From the NCBI GenBank assembly GCA_030148335.1, contig JASBTQ010000006.1:1-64000 (forward strand): DNA of 64,000 nucleotides. The letters are read 5' to 3'. Source of the DNA: Allomuricauda sp. (GTDB lineage Bacteria > Bacteroidota > Bacteroidia > Flavobacteriales > Flavobacteriaceae). Below the pieces are notes generated by a model. That model saw only the letters and a list, made by a program, of their open reading frames with translations, was not told the origin of the DNA and made no database searches. Positions 1 through 9,330 of this stretch are shown here, in pieces. Both the position numbers and the translations under genes were made by a program. Each line of letters opens with the position of its first letter. The first letter of the stretch is position 1.

Positions 1-1
1 C

Positions 2-685
2 AGCACAGATGATTTTTCTGGTGACTTCGGCGATCTGGCCAACGTACCGACCAATCTGGACTTGGATTCCACGGATGACTTCGACGGCCAGTGGAGCAGT
101 TTGACAGGGGTTCCAGCGGACTTCGCCGATAACGTGGACAACGTGGACGATGCTGATGCAAGTGTAACCAATGAAATTAACACCCGTTTCGAAGTCAATG
201 GAACAAATCTTGAAATTGAAGATAGTAACGGTACCCTTCAGGTGCCCTTGGCTAATATCAATACAGACGACCAAAATGCATCAGAAGTTGATTCTGACAA
301 CCCCGTGGATGTAGATGGGGATGGAACAGCAGAAGATACTGTAGAAGAAGTGATCCAAGCCATTGCCCCGATTACGGCCAAAGCAGCACGAATATTTTAC
401 CCTCCTTCCATAGCTATTGATGCTTCAACAAATGGAATCGGTAGAACAGTGAATCTATATGCGCAATATGTAGCTCAATATGGAACTCCAGCAGTGTCAA
501 GTGCAGGTGCTCCTGCTGCAATACCGACTTATGGAGCAACGGATCTATACTATTATGTGACGTATGCAGATCCGACAGTGTTTGCCAATATGAGCATAAA
601 TGCAAGTGGTGTCCTTACCTATGATATTATTGGTCAGCCAGCCGATTACAATGCTTTGATCAACGTGGTTTTTGTGGTAAAATAA
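2..685 (+). CDS. Surface adhesin-like protein, C-terminal part (5' truncated by window edge)
   Basis: The reading frame is already open at the first bases of the window, so only about 227 C-terminal residues are visible. The visible start is rich in Asp, Asn and Gly, with phrases such as DFGDLANVPTNLD and WSSLTGVPADFADN that recall repeated fibre or collagen-like tail segments of large secreted proteins. The last 100 residues (from about ITAKAARIF) form a more globular, Tyr/Ala/Pro-rich domain I cannot name. No type IX sorting domain is recognisable at the end. It is followed after 22 nt by a gliding-motility C-terminal protein and then PorP/SprF, an arrangement known for type IX-exported adhesins in this family. 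A surface role is inferred from this context; the upstream part is needed to name it. Confidence 0.7.
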   Translation, partial: STDDFSGDFGDLANVPTNLDLDSTDDFDGQWSSLTGVPADFADNVDNVDDADASVTNEINTRFEVNGTNLEIEDSNGTLQVPLANINTDDQNASEVDSDNPVDVDGDGTAEDTVEEVIQAIAPITAKAARIFYPPSIAIDASTNGIGRTVNLYAQYVAQYGTPAVSSAGAPAAIPTYGATDLYYYVTYADPTVFANMSINASGVLTYDIIGQPADYNALINVVFVVK

Positions 686-707
686 CAATCAATACGGACG
701 CACAGAT

Positions 708-2732
708 TTGAAACCAAAAACCTCATATACGTCTTTATTCATTGGAATGTTCATCCTGTTCATGGGGGGCAACTTTGCAAACGCCCAGTTTTTGCTCCAA
801 GCCCCCAATACAGGGGATGAGAACAATTACCGATGGTATGAGGCATCCGACCTAGGTACGGTCTTGGGAACAAATTCATTTTATGAAGCCACCCAACCCG
901 GTGTCTATTTCGCAACCTACGATGGCACCCTTTGTGGGTCCAATGCAACAGGTTATTTTATATTGACGGACTGTGAGGCCCCGAACAATGAGGTGACGTT
1001 GGATATTTCCGCGAGCGTACCTACAGGAGCGACAGTGAGTTGGAGCCCTTCGTTAAGTGGTGACCAAACCCGACCCATGGTCATCAGCACACAAAGTGTG
1101 ACCCATTACACGGCCACCATCACAAAAGTTGGAAATAGCAGTGAGCTACCACGATTTACCGTGGTCTGCATGAGCCAGTCAGCCAATTTGTTGGATGACA
1201 TAGTGGTGGTGAACGAGGACGAATCCGCGGTCGTACCCATATTTGACAATGATACCGATCTGCCAACCTCAGGGACTTTGACCATCACAGGTCCGTCCAA
1301 TGGGACCGTGAACGTAGGTGACAATGGAACCCCCAATGACCCATCGGATGATGTGGTCACTTATATCCCCAATCCGGATTACAACGGCAGTGATAGCTTT
1401 GACTACACTATTTGTAACAATTTTGGGGATTGTAGCACTGCAACAGTCACGGTTGATGTGCTTCCAATTTTGGATGTCAATGACGATGTGGCCTCGACAG
1501 AACAAGGAACCGATGTGACCATATCCTGGAGGGGTAATGACAATGATATTCCCACTTCAGGTTCCATCACAGCTACCAACCCCTCCAACGGCACCATTGT
1601 GTTGAACGATAATGGCACTGCGGCGAATCCATCCGATGACAACATCACCTATGTGCCCAATCCAGGGTATTCAGGTACGGATTCTTTTGAATATACCGTT
1701 TGTGATACCAATGGAAATTGCGGCACGGCCACGATTACGGTGGTGGTCACTTCACAAGCAATCTTGGATAGCGATGCAGATGGTATATTGGATAGTTTTG
1801 AAGACCTGAATGCAGACAACGACAACGATCCATCCACCAATCCAACAGATACCGACGGTGATGGTATTCCGGATTATTTGGATATCGACAGTGACAATGA
1901 TGGAATTCCGGATAATGTGGAAGCCCAGTCCATCTCGTCCTATATGCCCCCAAGTTTGGTGGATGCCAACGGGAATGGTCTGGATGATATCTACGAAGTG
2001 GATGGAAGCATAGGTTTGATCCCTGTGGATTCCGATGACGATGGTATCCCGGATTATGTTGACCTAGATAGTGATGATGATAACGTGCCCGATGCCATAG
2101 AAGGACATGACCATGACCATGATGGTATTCCCGATGTGGAGTTCATAGGTTCGGATAAGGACAACGATGGTCTGGATGATGGTTTTGAGGGTGAAACAGT
2201 CATCGATATCGATGTGAACGATGAAATGGACGACCCAAGCACGACACTGCCTGATACCGATTCAGATGGTATTCCAGATTTTAATGATTCCGATGACGAT
2301 GGGGATGGTATAGAGACCATGGATGAAGACTTGGATGGTGATGGAAATTATGCCAATGACGATTCCAACGACAATGGCACCCCTAATTATTTGGATTCCG
2401 ATTTGGGCGAGACAACGGTCGGTGAGGATGAACTCGACCCTATAAACGTCATCACACCGAACGGCGATACCATCCACGATGTGTTTACCATCAAATACAT
2501 AGAAAACTATCCGAACAATACGGTGAGGATATACAACAGGTGGGGCGTCATGGTTTTCCAGACAAAATCCTACAATACGAGTGGAAATGTGTTTGATGGG
2601 ACATCGGAAGGAAGGGTCACCGTGGATAGTGACAATAAACTCCCTGTGGGTACCTACTTCTACGTGATAGACTATGAAGATCAAAGTGGAACCATGAAAC
2701 AGATTTCGGGTTATCTATACATAAACAGATAA
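708..2732 (+). CDS. T9SS type B sorting domain protein with cadherin-like and calcium-binding repeats
   Basis: Secreted multidomain surface protein of 674 residues. Residues 1-27 form a signal peptide ending in NFANAQ; the start is TTG, chosen because it gives the complete basic n-region and no ATG fits better. Two cadherin-like tandem repeats occupy roughly residues 155-345, each ending in a phrase like DSFDYTICNNFGDC then TATVTV. From about 350 to 565 come many thrombospondin-3-type calcium repeats (DTDGDGIPDYLD, DSDNDGIPD). The last 100 residues match the gliding motility-associated C-terminal domain (ITPNGD, VRIYNRWGVMVF, GTYFYVIDY, GYLYINR), the type B signal for type IX export. The PorP/SprF gene follows after 5 nt, the usual partner that anchors or helps export such proteins. 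Probable adhesin; the ligand is unknown. Confidence 0.9.
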   Translation: MKPKTSYTSLFIGMFILFMGGNFANAQFLLQAPNTGDENNYRWYEASDLGTVLGTNSFYEATQPGVYFATYDGTLCGSNATGYFILTDCEAPNNEVTLDISASVPTGATVSWSPSLSGDQTRPMVISTQSVTHYTATITKVGNSSELPRFTVVCMSQSANLLDDIVVVNEDESAVVPIFDNDTDLPTSGTLTITGPSNGTVNVGDNGTPNDPSDDVVTYIPNPDYNGSDSFDYTICNNFGDCSTATVTVDVLPILDVNDDVASTEQGTDVTISWRGNDNDIPTSGSITATNPSNGTIVLNDNGTAANPSDDNITYVPNPGYSGTDSFEYTVCDTNGNCGTATITVVVTSQAILDSDADGILDSFEDLNADNDNDPSTNPTDTDGDGIPDYLDIDSDNDGIPDNVEAQSISSYMPPSLVDANGNGLDDIYEVDGSIGLIPVDSDDDGIPDYVDLDSDDDNVPDAIEGHDHDHDGIPDVEFIGSDKDNDGLDDGFEGETVIDIDVNDEMDDPSTTLPDTDSDGIPDFNDSDDDGDGIETMDEDLDGDGNYANDDSNDNGTPNYLDSDLGETTVGEDELDPINVITPNGDTIHDVFTIKYIENYPNNTVRIYNRWGVMVFQTKSYNTSGNVFDGTSEGRVTVDSDNKLPVGTYFYVIDYEDQSGTMKQISGYLYINR

Positions 2733-2737
2733 AGAAA

Positions 2738-3694
2738 ATGAGTACTGCAGACAAGAATATCTTTATGGGAAAAATGGGATGGCTACCAGTGATTTTAATG
2801 ATCTGTACCATGTCATTCCTCCACGCACAGCAAGATGCACAGTACACGCAATACATGTACAATACCGTGAGTGTGAACCCCGCCTATGCTGGTTCCCGAG
2901 GACATTTGAGCATAGCGGCGCTCTACCGGAACCAATGGCTGGGCCTTGACGGTGCCCCGGAGACCCAGACACTCAATATCCACACCCCAATGGGCTATCG
3001 TGGGGTTGGATTGGGGCTTTCCATTGTGAACGATAAGATAGGGCCCACCTCTGAAACCTATTTTGATGTGGATTTTTCCTATACCATCCAAACCTCTTGG
3101 GAGGGAAGGTTGAGTTTTGGCCTAAAGGCCAGTGCCCACATGCTGGATATCCGTTATTCCGAACTGGACGAATTTGAAGTGGATCCGCAGTTGCAATCCC
3201 AACAGGATATCCGCAACAAGTTTTCCCCGAACATAGGGGCAGGCGTTTATTACCACACAGATAGATTTTATGTTGGCCTGTCCGCACCCAGGATATTGGA
3301 GACCACCCATTTTGATGAATCTTCAGTGTCCACGGCCAAGGAGCAGATCAATATGTACCTCATCACAGGATATGTTTGGGACCTTAACCCCTTTTTGAAG
3401 TTCAAACCCACTCTTTTGACCAAGGCTGTGCAAGGAGCGCCGTTGCAGGTGGATCTTTCGGCCAACTTCATGCTGAACGAAAAGTTCATCGGTGGGGTGG
3501 CCTACAGATGGGATGCTGCATTTAGTGGACTTTTTGGCTTCATGCTGTCCGACCAGTTGATGCTCGGTCTAGCCTATGACCGCGAAATAACGGAACTCGG
3601 TGCAGCGACCTTCAACGACGGTTCCTTTGAGGTCATCATCCGTTACGATTTCATTAGGAATATCGGTAACCTGAAATCCCCACGTTTCTTTTAG
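2738..3694 (+). CDS. PorP/SprF family type IX secretion system membrane protein
   Basis: Outer-membrane beta-barrel of 318 residues with an N-terminal signal peptide ending SFLHAQ, followed by the family hallmark QDAQYTQYMYNTVSVNPAYAGSRG. The family is required in gliding flavobacteria for export or surface retention of particular type B sorting-domain proteins; SprF does this for SprB. Here it lies 5 nt behind such a protein and is presumably dedicated to it and possibly to the truncated adhesin upstream. The start is the ATG just after the preceding stop; a second ATG nine codons later would also leave a functional signal peptide. Family assignment is firm; the partner assignment is inferred from adjacency. 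Confidence 0.9.
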   Translation: MSTADKNIFMGKMGWLPVILMICTMSFLHAQQDAQYTQYMYNTVSVNPAYAGSRGHLSIAALYRNQWLGLDGAPETQTLNIHTPMGYRGVGLGLSIVNDKIGPTSETYFDVDFSYTIQTSWEGRLSFGLKASAHMLDIRYSELDEFEVDPQLQSQQDIRNKFSPNIGAGVYYHTDRFYVGLSAPRILETTHFDESSVSTAKEQINMYLITGYVWDLNPFLKFKPTLLTKAVQGAPLQVDLSANFMLNEKFIGGVAYRWDAAFSGLFGFMLSDQLMLGLAYDREITELGAATFNDGSFEVIIRYDFIRNIGNLKSPRFF

Positions 3695-3751
3695 CAAGAA
3701 TTTAAATACTCTGATCGGATGTTTTTCCCCTAAAGGTCATATTTTTACCGT

Positions 3752-4285
3752 ATGACAGAGGAAAATGTGATATTGGTCAATGAAAATGATGAACCCATTG
3801 GGTTGATGCCCAAGATGGAAGCCCACGAAAAAGCCCTTTTGCACAGGGCATTTTCGGTTTTTATCATGAACGATAAAGGGGAGACCATGCTGCAACAACG
3901 TGCCAGTGACAAATACCACTCCCCACTGCTGTGGACCAATACCTGCTGTAGCCACCAAAGGGAAGGCGAAGGGAACATTGAAGCGGGAAAGCGCAGGCTC
4001 ATGGAAGAAATGGGTATCACCGCCGAGCTTGAAGAGTTGTTTTCCTTCATCTATAAAGCTCCTTTTGATAATGGCCTTACCGAGCATGAATTTGATCACG
4101 TGATGATAGGTTTCTACAATGATGCTCCCAAAATCAATCCAGCCGAAGTGGCCGATTGGAGATGGATGCTGCCCAGTGACATCAAAAAAGACATGGCCCA
4201 AAACCCCGGACAGTATACCGAATGGTTCAAGATCATCTTTGAAAGGTTCTATGACCATCTAATGAAGAACATCCCTGCGCAATGA
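3752..4285 (+). CDS. idi: Isopentenyl-diphosphate delta-isomerase (type 1)
   Basis: Interconverts isopentenyl and dimethylallyl diphosphate in the cytoplasm, supplying precursors for carotenoids, menaquinone and polyprenols. The 177 residues match the short bacterial type 1 enzyme. TNTCCSHQ at residues 62-69 carries the catalytic Cys66 and a metal-binding His. A Nudix-like helix (EAGKRRLMEEMG) follows, and LTEHEFDHV holds the catalytic glutamate region. The stop overlaps the next start by 4 nt (ATGA), so translation is coupled to the pterin-type gene. A -7-like box TATTTTTA lies at 3740-3747, only 4 nt before the ATG, suggesting a very short or absent leader. Functionally it could serve the crt operon at 49.4-53.1 kb, although it is not linked to it. 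Confidence 0.95.
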   Translation: MTEENVILVNENDEPIGLMPKMEAHEKALLHRAFSVFIMNDKGETMLQQRASDKYHSPLLWTNTCCSHQREGEGNIEAGKRRLMEEMGITAELEELFSFIYKAPFDNGLTEHEFDHVMIGFYNDAPKINPAEVADWRWMLPSDIKKDMAQNPGQYTEWFKIIFERFYDHLMKNIPAQ

Positions 4286-4689
4286 AAGTAAAAGTAAGCA
4301 GAAAGGCCAGTTTCAATGCGGCCCATAGGTTGTACAGACCGGATTGGGACGAGGAGAAGAACAATGCCGTTTTTGGCAAATGCAACAACCCTAGGTTCCA
4401 TGGCCATAATTACGACCTGATCGTGAGCGTGGCGGGGGAGATAGACCAAGCGACCGGGTTTGTGATGGATCTGAAAGTGTTGAAAGATTTGATCAAGGAA
4501 CATGTAGAAAATGCCCTAGACCACAAGAACCTCAACTTGGATGTACCAGAGTTCAAGGACTTGAACCCTACTGCGGAAAACATTGCCGTGGTCATTTGGA
4601 ACAAATTGCGGCCACATATTGAAAAAGAGAAAGAATTGGAGGTGGTATTGTATGAGACCCCTCGCAATTTTGTAACCTATACTGGATAA
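4282..4689 (+). CDS. queD: 6-carboxytetrahydropterin / 6-pyruvoyltetrahydropterin synthase family
   Basis: Small zinc enzyme (135 residues) of the tunnelling-fold PTPS/QueD family. In bacteria this family usually converts dihydroneopterin triphosphate to 6-carboxytetrahydropterin for queuosine synthesis. Zinc-binding histidines are visible in FNAAHRL and HGHNY, with a cysteine just before the second pair (GKCNNPRFHGHNY) and a C-terminal glutamate in LYETPRNFV. It overlaps idi by 4 nt and is followed by manA after 1 nt, so the three are surely co-transcribed, although the pathways are unrelated. No other queuosine gene is in the window, so QueD activity rests on family membership; a PTPS-like activity cannot be excluded. 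Confidence 0.85.
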   Translation: MKVKVSRKASFNAAHRLYRPDWDEEKNNAVFGKCNNPRFHGHNYDLIVSVAGEIDQATGFVMDLKVLKDLIKEHVENALDHKNLNLDVPEFKDLNPTAENIAVVIWNKLRPHIEKEKELEVVLYETPRNFVTYTG

Positions 4690-4690
4690 A

Positions 4691-5659
4691 ATGGACTTAT
4701 ACCCCTTAAAATTCCGCCCCATTCTCAAAGAACGCCTTTGGGGAGGGACAAAACTGAAAGAAGTACTTGGAAAACCAATAGAAAGTGACATAACAGGGGA
4801 AAGTTGGGAACTTTCCGGGGTCAAGGGAGATATTTCCGAAGTGGCCAACGGACCTTTGGAGGGCACTTCACTTGAAGACCTGATCTCGAAACAACCCGAA
4901 GCTGTACTGGGAAAAAGTGTAGTGGAACGGTTCGGGAACGAATTTCCCATACTCATCAAATTTATCGATGCCAAACAGGACCTGTCCATACAACTGCACC
5001 CGAACGATAAGTTGGCCAAGGAAAGGCACAACTCCTTTGGAAAAACGGAAATGTGGTACATTATGGATGCCGATCCCGGGGCCAAGCTCATTGTGGGCTT
5101 CAATAAGGATGTGGAGAAGACAGAATATATCGAAAGCCTTGAGCGGGGTACCCTTTTGGACCTGATGAATTATGAAGAGGTGGAAGAGGGCGATACGTTC
5201 TTCATCAACACCGGAAAGATACATGCCATAGGGGCCGGAGTGCTGTTGGCAGAGATCCAACAGACCTCGGACGTGACCTACAGGGTATTCGATTTCAACC
5301 GAAAGGACAAGGATGGGAACCTAAGGGAACTGCATACCGGTCTTGCCGTAGATGCCATCGATTACGAAAAGAAGGACGATTTCAAGGTGGGTTATCCCAA
5401 TGTGAAGGATACCGTGAACGACATGGTGGACTGTCCGTATTTCAAGACCAATTTTTTGGAGCTGACGAAAAATATGAAGCAGGACCTTTCCCAAAGGGAC
5501 TCCTTTACCATTTATATGTGTGTTGGGGGTGGGGCGACCATCACCAATGATTGGGGCAGCACCACCATCCAGAAAGGGGAGACGGCCCTTCTTCCCGCAT
5601 CCAGCACCTTTGTGGAAATTGAAGCCAAAGAGGCCAAACTTTTAGAAGTTACCATTTAA
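4691..5659 (+). CDS. manA: Mannose-6-phosphate isomerase, class I
   Basis: Zinc-dependent cupin enzyme interconverting mannose-6-phosphate and fructose-6-phosphate, linking mannose use and GDP-mannose synthesis to glycolysis. At 322 residues it is the compact form common in Bacteroidota and Firmicutes. The metal-site motif QLHPND appears near residue 98 and KTEMWYIMDADPGA follows; GDTFFINTGKIHAIGAG carries a further metal ligand. It starts 1 nt after the preceding stop, third gene of the idi-queD-manA unit. No signal peptide, as expected for a cytoplasmic enzyme. Confidence 0.93.
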   Translation: MDLYPLKFRPILKERLWGGTKLKEVLGKPIESDITGESWELSGVKGDISEVANGPLEGTSLEDLISKQPEAVLGKSVVERFGNEFPILIKFIDAKQDLSIQLHPNDKLAKERHNSFGKTEMWYIMDADPGAKLIVGFNKDVEKTEYIESLERGTLLDLMNYEEVEEGDTFFINTGKIHAIGAGVLLAEIQQTSDVTYRVFDFNRKDKDGNLRELHTGLAVDAIDYEKKDDFKVGYPNVKDTVNDMVDCPYFKTNFLELTKNMKQDLSQRDSFTIYMCVGGGATITNDWGSTTIQKGETALLPASSTFVEIEAKEAKLLEVTI

Positions 5660-5684
5660 GTAGTACATTTGAAAAAACACTAGT

Positions 5685-5957
5685 ATGCCAAGCATTCGCG
5701 ATCTTAAGAAAGACATCAATTTTGTCCTTGGGGACATCATAGAGGCGGTTTACATTTGGGAAGCCGGTTCCGGCAACAAGGAATCCGAAGAAGGGACGGT
5801 CATTATAGACAAGGCCATTGCCATATACGATGAGTTGATGGACAAGGTGAACCAAAAGAATGTGGAGGACCAAAAAGCCCACTTTAGCCAAATACGCAAG
5901 GAACTGGAAGAAAAGGCCACCGAATTGGTGGAACAGTTCAACAGTCTGGCGGGTTAA
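5685..5957 (+). CDS. Small alpha-helical protein, function unknown
   Basis: A 90-residue acidic, helix-rich protein without a signal peptide or membrane segment. It begins MPSIRDLKKDINFVLGDIIE and ends with a Lys/Glu-rich helix (RKELEEKATELVEQFN) that could form a coiled coil. I recall similar short proteins next to manA in flavobacteria but no established function. It lies 25 nt after manA on the same strand and may be the last gene of that unit. Its 3' end overlaps the convergent DUF4369 gene by 4 nt. The coherent protein and operon position make it a real gene. Confidence 0.75.
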   Translation: MPSIRDLKKDINFVLGDIIEAVYIWEAGSGNKESEEGTVIIDKAIAIYDELMDKVNQKNVEDQKAHFSQIRKELEEKATELVEQFNSLAG

Positions 5958-6652
5958 TCCTTTTTGCCCAAAAATTCCTTGAACGCTTTTCCGTGTTTGG
6001 ATGAAGCCACCTCAGGGGAAAGGGTCCTATAGATGGAATCCAGATATTTTGGATTGGCCTCTTTTGCCTCTGTCATCATGATGTAAGGGGTTGCAAAAGA
6101 ATTTCCATTGTTCAGCCCAAAGTTGAGGGCATACCGATATCTGTTTATGGTATTTTGATCCACCAATCTTTGGAGGGAATCCAAAGCCAAGGAATCTTCT
6201 TGGAATTCAGGTAGCGAAGCTTGTTGTATCAAGGAAAGCTCCCTGATGTTGAACTTGGAGGCCATTTCATAGAATTCCACCAATTTCTCATGTGATTTGG
6301 AGCCCGTTACTTCCGAGTTGGTGTCGAATGTGTTCCAAGAGGTATTGATGGTGATATTTCCCGCTTCGCCAAAAAACGTGATCCGGTCGTTGATGTCGTT
6401 ATTGTCCTCTTTCTTCAGGTAGAGATAGAAGATATCCGGGGTTTCCACTTCCTCATCGAAAGAAAACTTTCCATCCCCTTGGATTTCCAACGAATCCAAG
6501 GTCACAAGTGTCGAATCTTGGAACTGTTGCAGGTAAAGGGTCCCCTTTTTCAGACCTTTGATGTTTCCATTGACCATCATGGTGTTCTCCGTGTTCTTTT
6601 CACACGAAACCATCATTGCTCCCATCAGCAATACGAAGAATATCCGCTTCAT
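5954..6652 (-). CDS. DUF4369 domain lipoprotein
   Basis: Predicted lipoprotein of 232 residues. Starting at the internal ATG (6652) gives a clean lipoprotein signal MKRIFFVLLMGAMMVSC with the lipid-accepting Cys17; an upstream in-frame ATG would add seven residues that spoil it. The body (GNIKGLKKGTLYLQQF, DSLEIQGDGKFSFD) matches the DUF4369 beta domain, which in Bacteroidota often precedes a thioredoxin-like AhpC/TSA domain. Here the C-terminal half is helical with no WCxxC motif, so it is a stand-alone DUF4369 protein. Probably anchored in the outer membrane facing the periplasm. Its role is unknown. Confidence 0.82.
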   Translation of the reverse strand: MKRIFFVLLMGAMMVSCEKNTENTMMVNGNIKGLKKGTLYLQQFQDSTLVTLDSLEIQGDGKFSFDEEVETPDIFYLYLKKEDNNDINDRITFFGEAGNITINTSWNTFDTNSEVTGSKSHEKLVEFYEMASKFNIRELSLIQQASLPEFQEDSLALDSLQRLVDQNTINRYRYALNFGLNNGNSFATPYIMMTEAKEANPKYLDSIYRTLSPEVASSKHGKAFKEFLGKKD

Positions 6653-6697
6653 TGTAAATTTTTTGCAGGGCAAATATGCATAAACTTCTGAAATAAT

Positions 6698-7960
6698 CTA
6701 AACTTTGGAAGCGACTTCCATCAACAAAGCGCACAAATAGGCCCCTGCCGTGCCCACCACATAGCCAAAAACGGCCAAAAGGATGCCCACAGAGGTCAGA
6801 GACGGATGAAATTCGGCCGCCACCACAGGAGCGGAGGCCGCACCGCCCACATTCGCCTGACTGCCCACAGCCAGAAAGAAATAGGGGGCTTTGATAAGCT
6901 TGGCCACCAAGATCAACAGTCCCGCATGGATAGTGATCCAGATAAGTCCAATGACGATAAGCCCTGGATTTTCGAGTACCTTGCCCAGATCCATTTTCAT
7001 GCCGATGGTGGCCACGAGGATGTAGATGAACACGCCCCCGATCTTACTGGCCCCCGCTCCCTCATAGTTTTTGGCCTTGGTGAATGAAAGACCAATGCCG
7101 ATAGCCGTGGCAAAGACCACCATCCAAAGGAAATCGGAACCCAATGAGGACAATATTTTCTGCGGATTTCGGACCACTTCAAAATTGTTTTGCAAAAAAT
7201 CCGCAAAGTGGAAGCCCAGCAAATGGGCAAGCCCCACCCCAGTGAATGCATAAAAAAGCATCATGATGAAATCCTTGAGCGAGGTGACCCTTGCAATTTT
7301 TTCGGTATGAGTGGATACTTTTTGCTTCAACTCTTCGATGGACGAAGTATCGGCCTTGAGCCATCGGTCTATTTGCTTTGTTTTGCCCACGCCCAATAGG
7401 ATGATGGCCATCCAGAGATTGGCCACTACAATGTCAATGAGCACCATTCCTCCATATTTTTCCTGATTGTATTGGAACACTTCGAGCATGGCTGCCTGGT
7501 TGGCACCGCCACCGATCCAACTACCTGCAATGGTGGCCAGACCCCTCCAAACTGCATCAAAACCATTTCCGCCCACGGTTTCGGGAGAAAAAATGGAAAC
7601 GATCAATATGGCGATGGGGCCCCCGATGATGATTCCGGCGGTTCCCGTCAAAAACATGATAAGCGCTTTCGAGCCCAAGTTCATAATGGCCTTTAGGTCT
7701 ATGCTCAACGTCATCAAAATCAATGCTGCAGGCAACAGATAACGACTGGCCACAAAGTAGGTTTGGGACGAAGCTTCGTCCACAATGCCCACACTGGCCA
7801 AAATGGCGGGCAACAGGTAGCACATGAGCACAGTGGGGACAACCGTGTAAAACTTGCTCCAGAACCCAGAGGCAATGGATGAGGTATAAAAAACAAAGCC
7901 GAGGCAAAGGCAGAGAAGTCCAAAGATGACGGTGTCATCGGTGAAAGGTAGTTGGTCCAT
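6698..7960 (-). CDS. DUF819 family integral membrane protein
   Basis: A 420-residue polytopic inner-membrane protein with about ten hydrophobic segments. Gly-rich stretches such as SWIGGGANQAAM and SQANVGGAASAPVVAAEF match the DUF819 (YjcL-like) family, which resembles carboxylate or sodium-coupled transporters in fold. The central loop after residue 180 (KADTSSIEELKQKV) is hydrophilic and probably cytoplasmic. Monocistronic: the next upstream gene on this strand is more than 1 kb away and the downstream lipoprotein starts 45 nt after its stop. A transporter role is inferred from topology; the substrate is unknown. Confidence 0.85.
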   Translation of the reverse strand: MDQLPFTDDTVIFGLLCLCLGFVFYTSSIASGFWSKFYTVVPTVLMCYLLPAILASVGIVDEASSQTYFVASRYLLPAALILMTLSIDLKAIMNLGSKALIMFLTGTAGIIIGGPIAILIVSIFSPETVGGNGFDAVWRGLATIAGSWIGGGANQAAMLEVFQYNQEKYGGMVLIDIVVANLWMAIILLGVGKTKQIDRWLKADTSSIEELKQKVSTHTEKIARVTSLKDFIMMLFYAFTGVGLAHLLGFHFADFLQNNFEVVRNPQKILSSLGSDFLWMVVFATAIGIGLSFTKAKNYEGAGASKIGGVFIYILVATIGMKMDLGKVLENPGLIVIGLIWITIHAGLLILVAKLIKAPYFFLAVGSQANVGGAASAPVVAAEFHPSLTSVGILLAVFGYVVGTAGAYLCALLMEVASKV

Positions 7961-8119
7961 AGAATTTTAAGCTAGTTGCCCAAATATATGGAATTCAGTG
8001 GGGGTGTTCATGGTATTCATGGATATAATCTGAAGTGTAGAAATCAAATTAAGTGAACAATTCCACCTTTGAAACAAGGTTGTAACCGCTTTTTGCATAA
8101 CTTTAGGATATAACACTAA

Positions 8120-8299
<180 letters not shown>

Positions 8300-8357
8300 T
8301 TGTTTGAAGTGCTGAAAATCGGGAACCTTTCCGTGAGGGAAAGGCACATTGCTACAA

Positions 8358-8389
8358 ACAGTTGTCCGAATGGGGCAGCTGTTTTTTTA
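8358..8389 (+). terminator. Rho-independent terminator after the small membrane protein
   Basis: Arms ACAGTTGTCC (8358-8367) and GGGCAGCTGT (8373-8382) pair over ten positions, allowing G-U, with a 5-nt loop and a following run of T to 8388. It ends the 8132-8299 transcript and insulates the nuclease gene at 8541. Confidence 0.8.
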
Positions 8390-8540
8390 TTTTGGATAGA
8401 GTGATTTCCTTGGGTCGTCTTTTGGACATAGTTAAAAAAAAGCCAAAATTGCAAATTCGATTGCCCATCGATAAAACATTCTGAAAATTAGCAAGTGTAT
8501 CGCTAAAAGGCCACACCTTATATAACAAGAGAATCCAGAG

Positions 8541-9311
8541 ATGAAAAAAACCTTATTTGTATTGCTTTTGGTGCCCATAATTGGTTTTGGAAACACCATT
8601 TGGGGAAAAACGGGACATCGTGTCACGGGCGAGATTGCCCAAAACCACTTGACTGGAAAGGCCAAAAGGGCATTGGCCGATCTATTGGACGGGCACAGTC
8701 TTGCCTTTGTATCGACTTTTGCGGATGATATCAAGGCAGATCGTTCGTATGCCAAATATTCTCCCTGGCACTATGTCAACTATCCCTTGGGTATGAACTA
8801 TATGGATTCTAAAAAAAGCGATGAGGGCGATATTATCACGGCCATAGAGGAATGCAGGGCCATCATCAAGAATAAAGCGAACAGCAGGGAGGACCGTGTG
8901 TTCTATCTCAAGATGTTGATCCATTTCATTGGAGATCTGCACCAACCCATGCATGCGAGCAGGGCAGAGGACAAGGGCGGCAATGACATCCAGGTGCAAT
9001 GGTTCGGGCAAGGGACCAACCTGCACAGCATCTGGGACAAGAACCTTATCGAATCCTATGGGATGACCTTTACCGAACTTGCTGGGGAACTGGACCATTT
9101 TTCAAAAAAAGAAAAGAAAAAAATCCAAGAAGGCACCATTTACGATTGGGTGGACGAATCCCACGGCATTTGCGCGGAACTCTACGATTCGGTCAAAGTG
9201 GGTGACAAACTGGGCTACCAATATTCCTATAAATACAATGACCTATTGTTCCAACAGCTCCAAAAAGGGGGATTGCGACTGGCAAAGGTCCTCAACGATT
9301 TATTTGATTGA
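8541..9311 (+). CDS. S1/P1-type nuclease, secreted
   Basis: Zinc-dependent nuclease of 256 residues cleaving single-stranded nucleic acids to 5'-nucleotides. A signal peptide (MKKTLFVLLLVPIIGFGNTI) is followed by WGKTGHR, where the Trp at the mature N terminus is the zinc ligand characteristic of the family. Further metal ligands are seen in HFIGDLHQPMHA and NLHSIWDKNLI. The periplasmic or extracellular location suits scavenging of phosphate and nucleosides from DNA and RNA. The gene is monocistronic and converges on the AraC-family gene. Confidence 0.92.
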   Translation: MKKTLFVLLLVPIIGFGNTIWGKTGHRVTGEIAQNHLTGKAKRALADLLDGHSLAFVSTFADDIKADRSYAKYSPWHYVNYPLGMNYMDSKKSDEGDIITAIEECRAIIKNKANSREDRVFYLKMLIHFIGDLHQPMHASRAEDKGGNDIQVQWFGQGTNLHSIWDKNLIESYGMTFTELAGELDHFSKKEKKKIQEGTIYDWVDESHGICAELYDSVKVGDKLGYQYSYKYNDLLFQQLQKGGLRLAKVLNDLFD

Positions 9312-9314
9312 AAA

Positions 9315-9330
9315 CTATCCTTTAGGATAG
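9315..9330 (-). terminator. Possible short terminator shared by convergent genes
   Basis: CTATCC and GGATAG form a short perfect hairpin between the nuclease and the AraC-family gene; on the minus strand it is followed by TTTT. It overlaps the stop codon of the AraC gene, and the stem is short, so it is a weak candidate. Confidence 0.35.

Noticed and set aside
2..400. Phage tail-fibre-like composition suggesting a prophage
   Set aside because: No other phage gene is present and the neighbours are type IX secretion genes; surface adhesins share such repeats.
1840..2350. Dense short direct repeats in the DNA
   Set aside because: They encode calcium-binding DxDxDG protein repeats in frame; there are no constant repeats with unique spacers, so not CRISPR.
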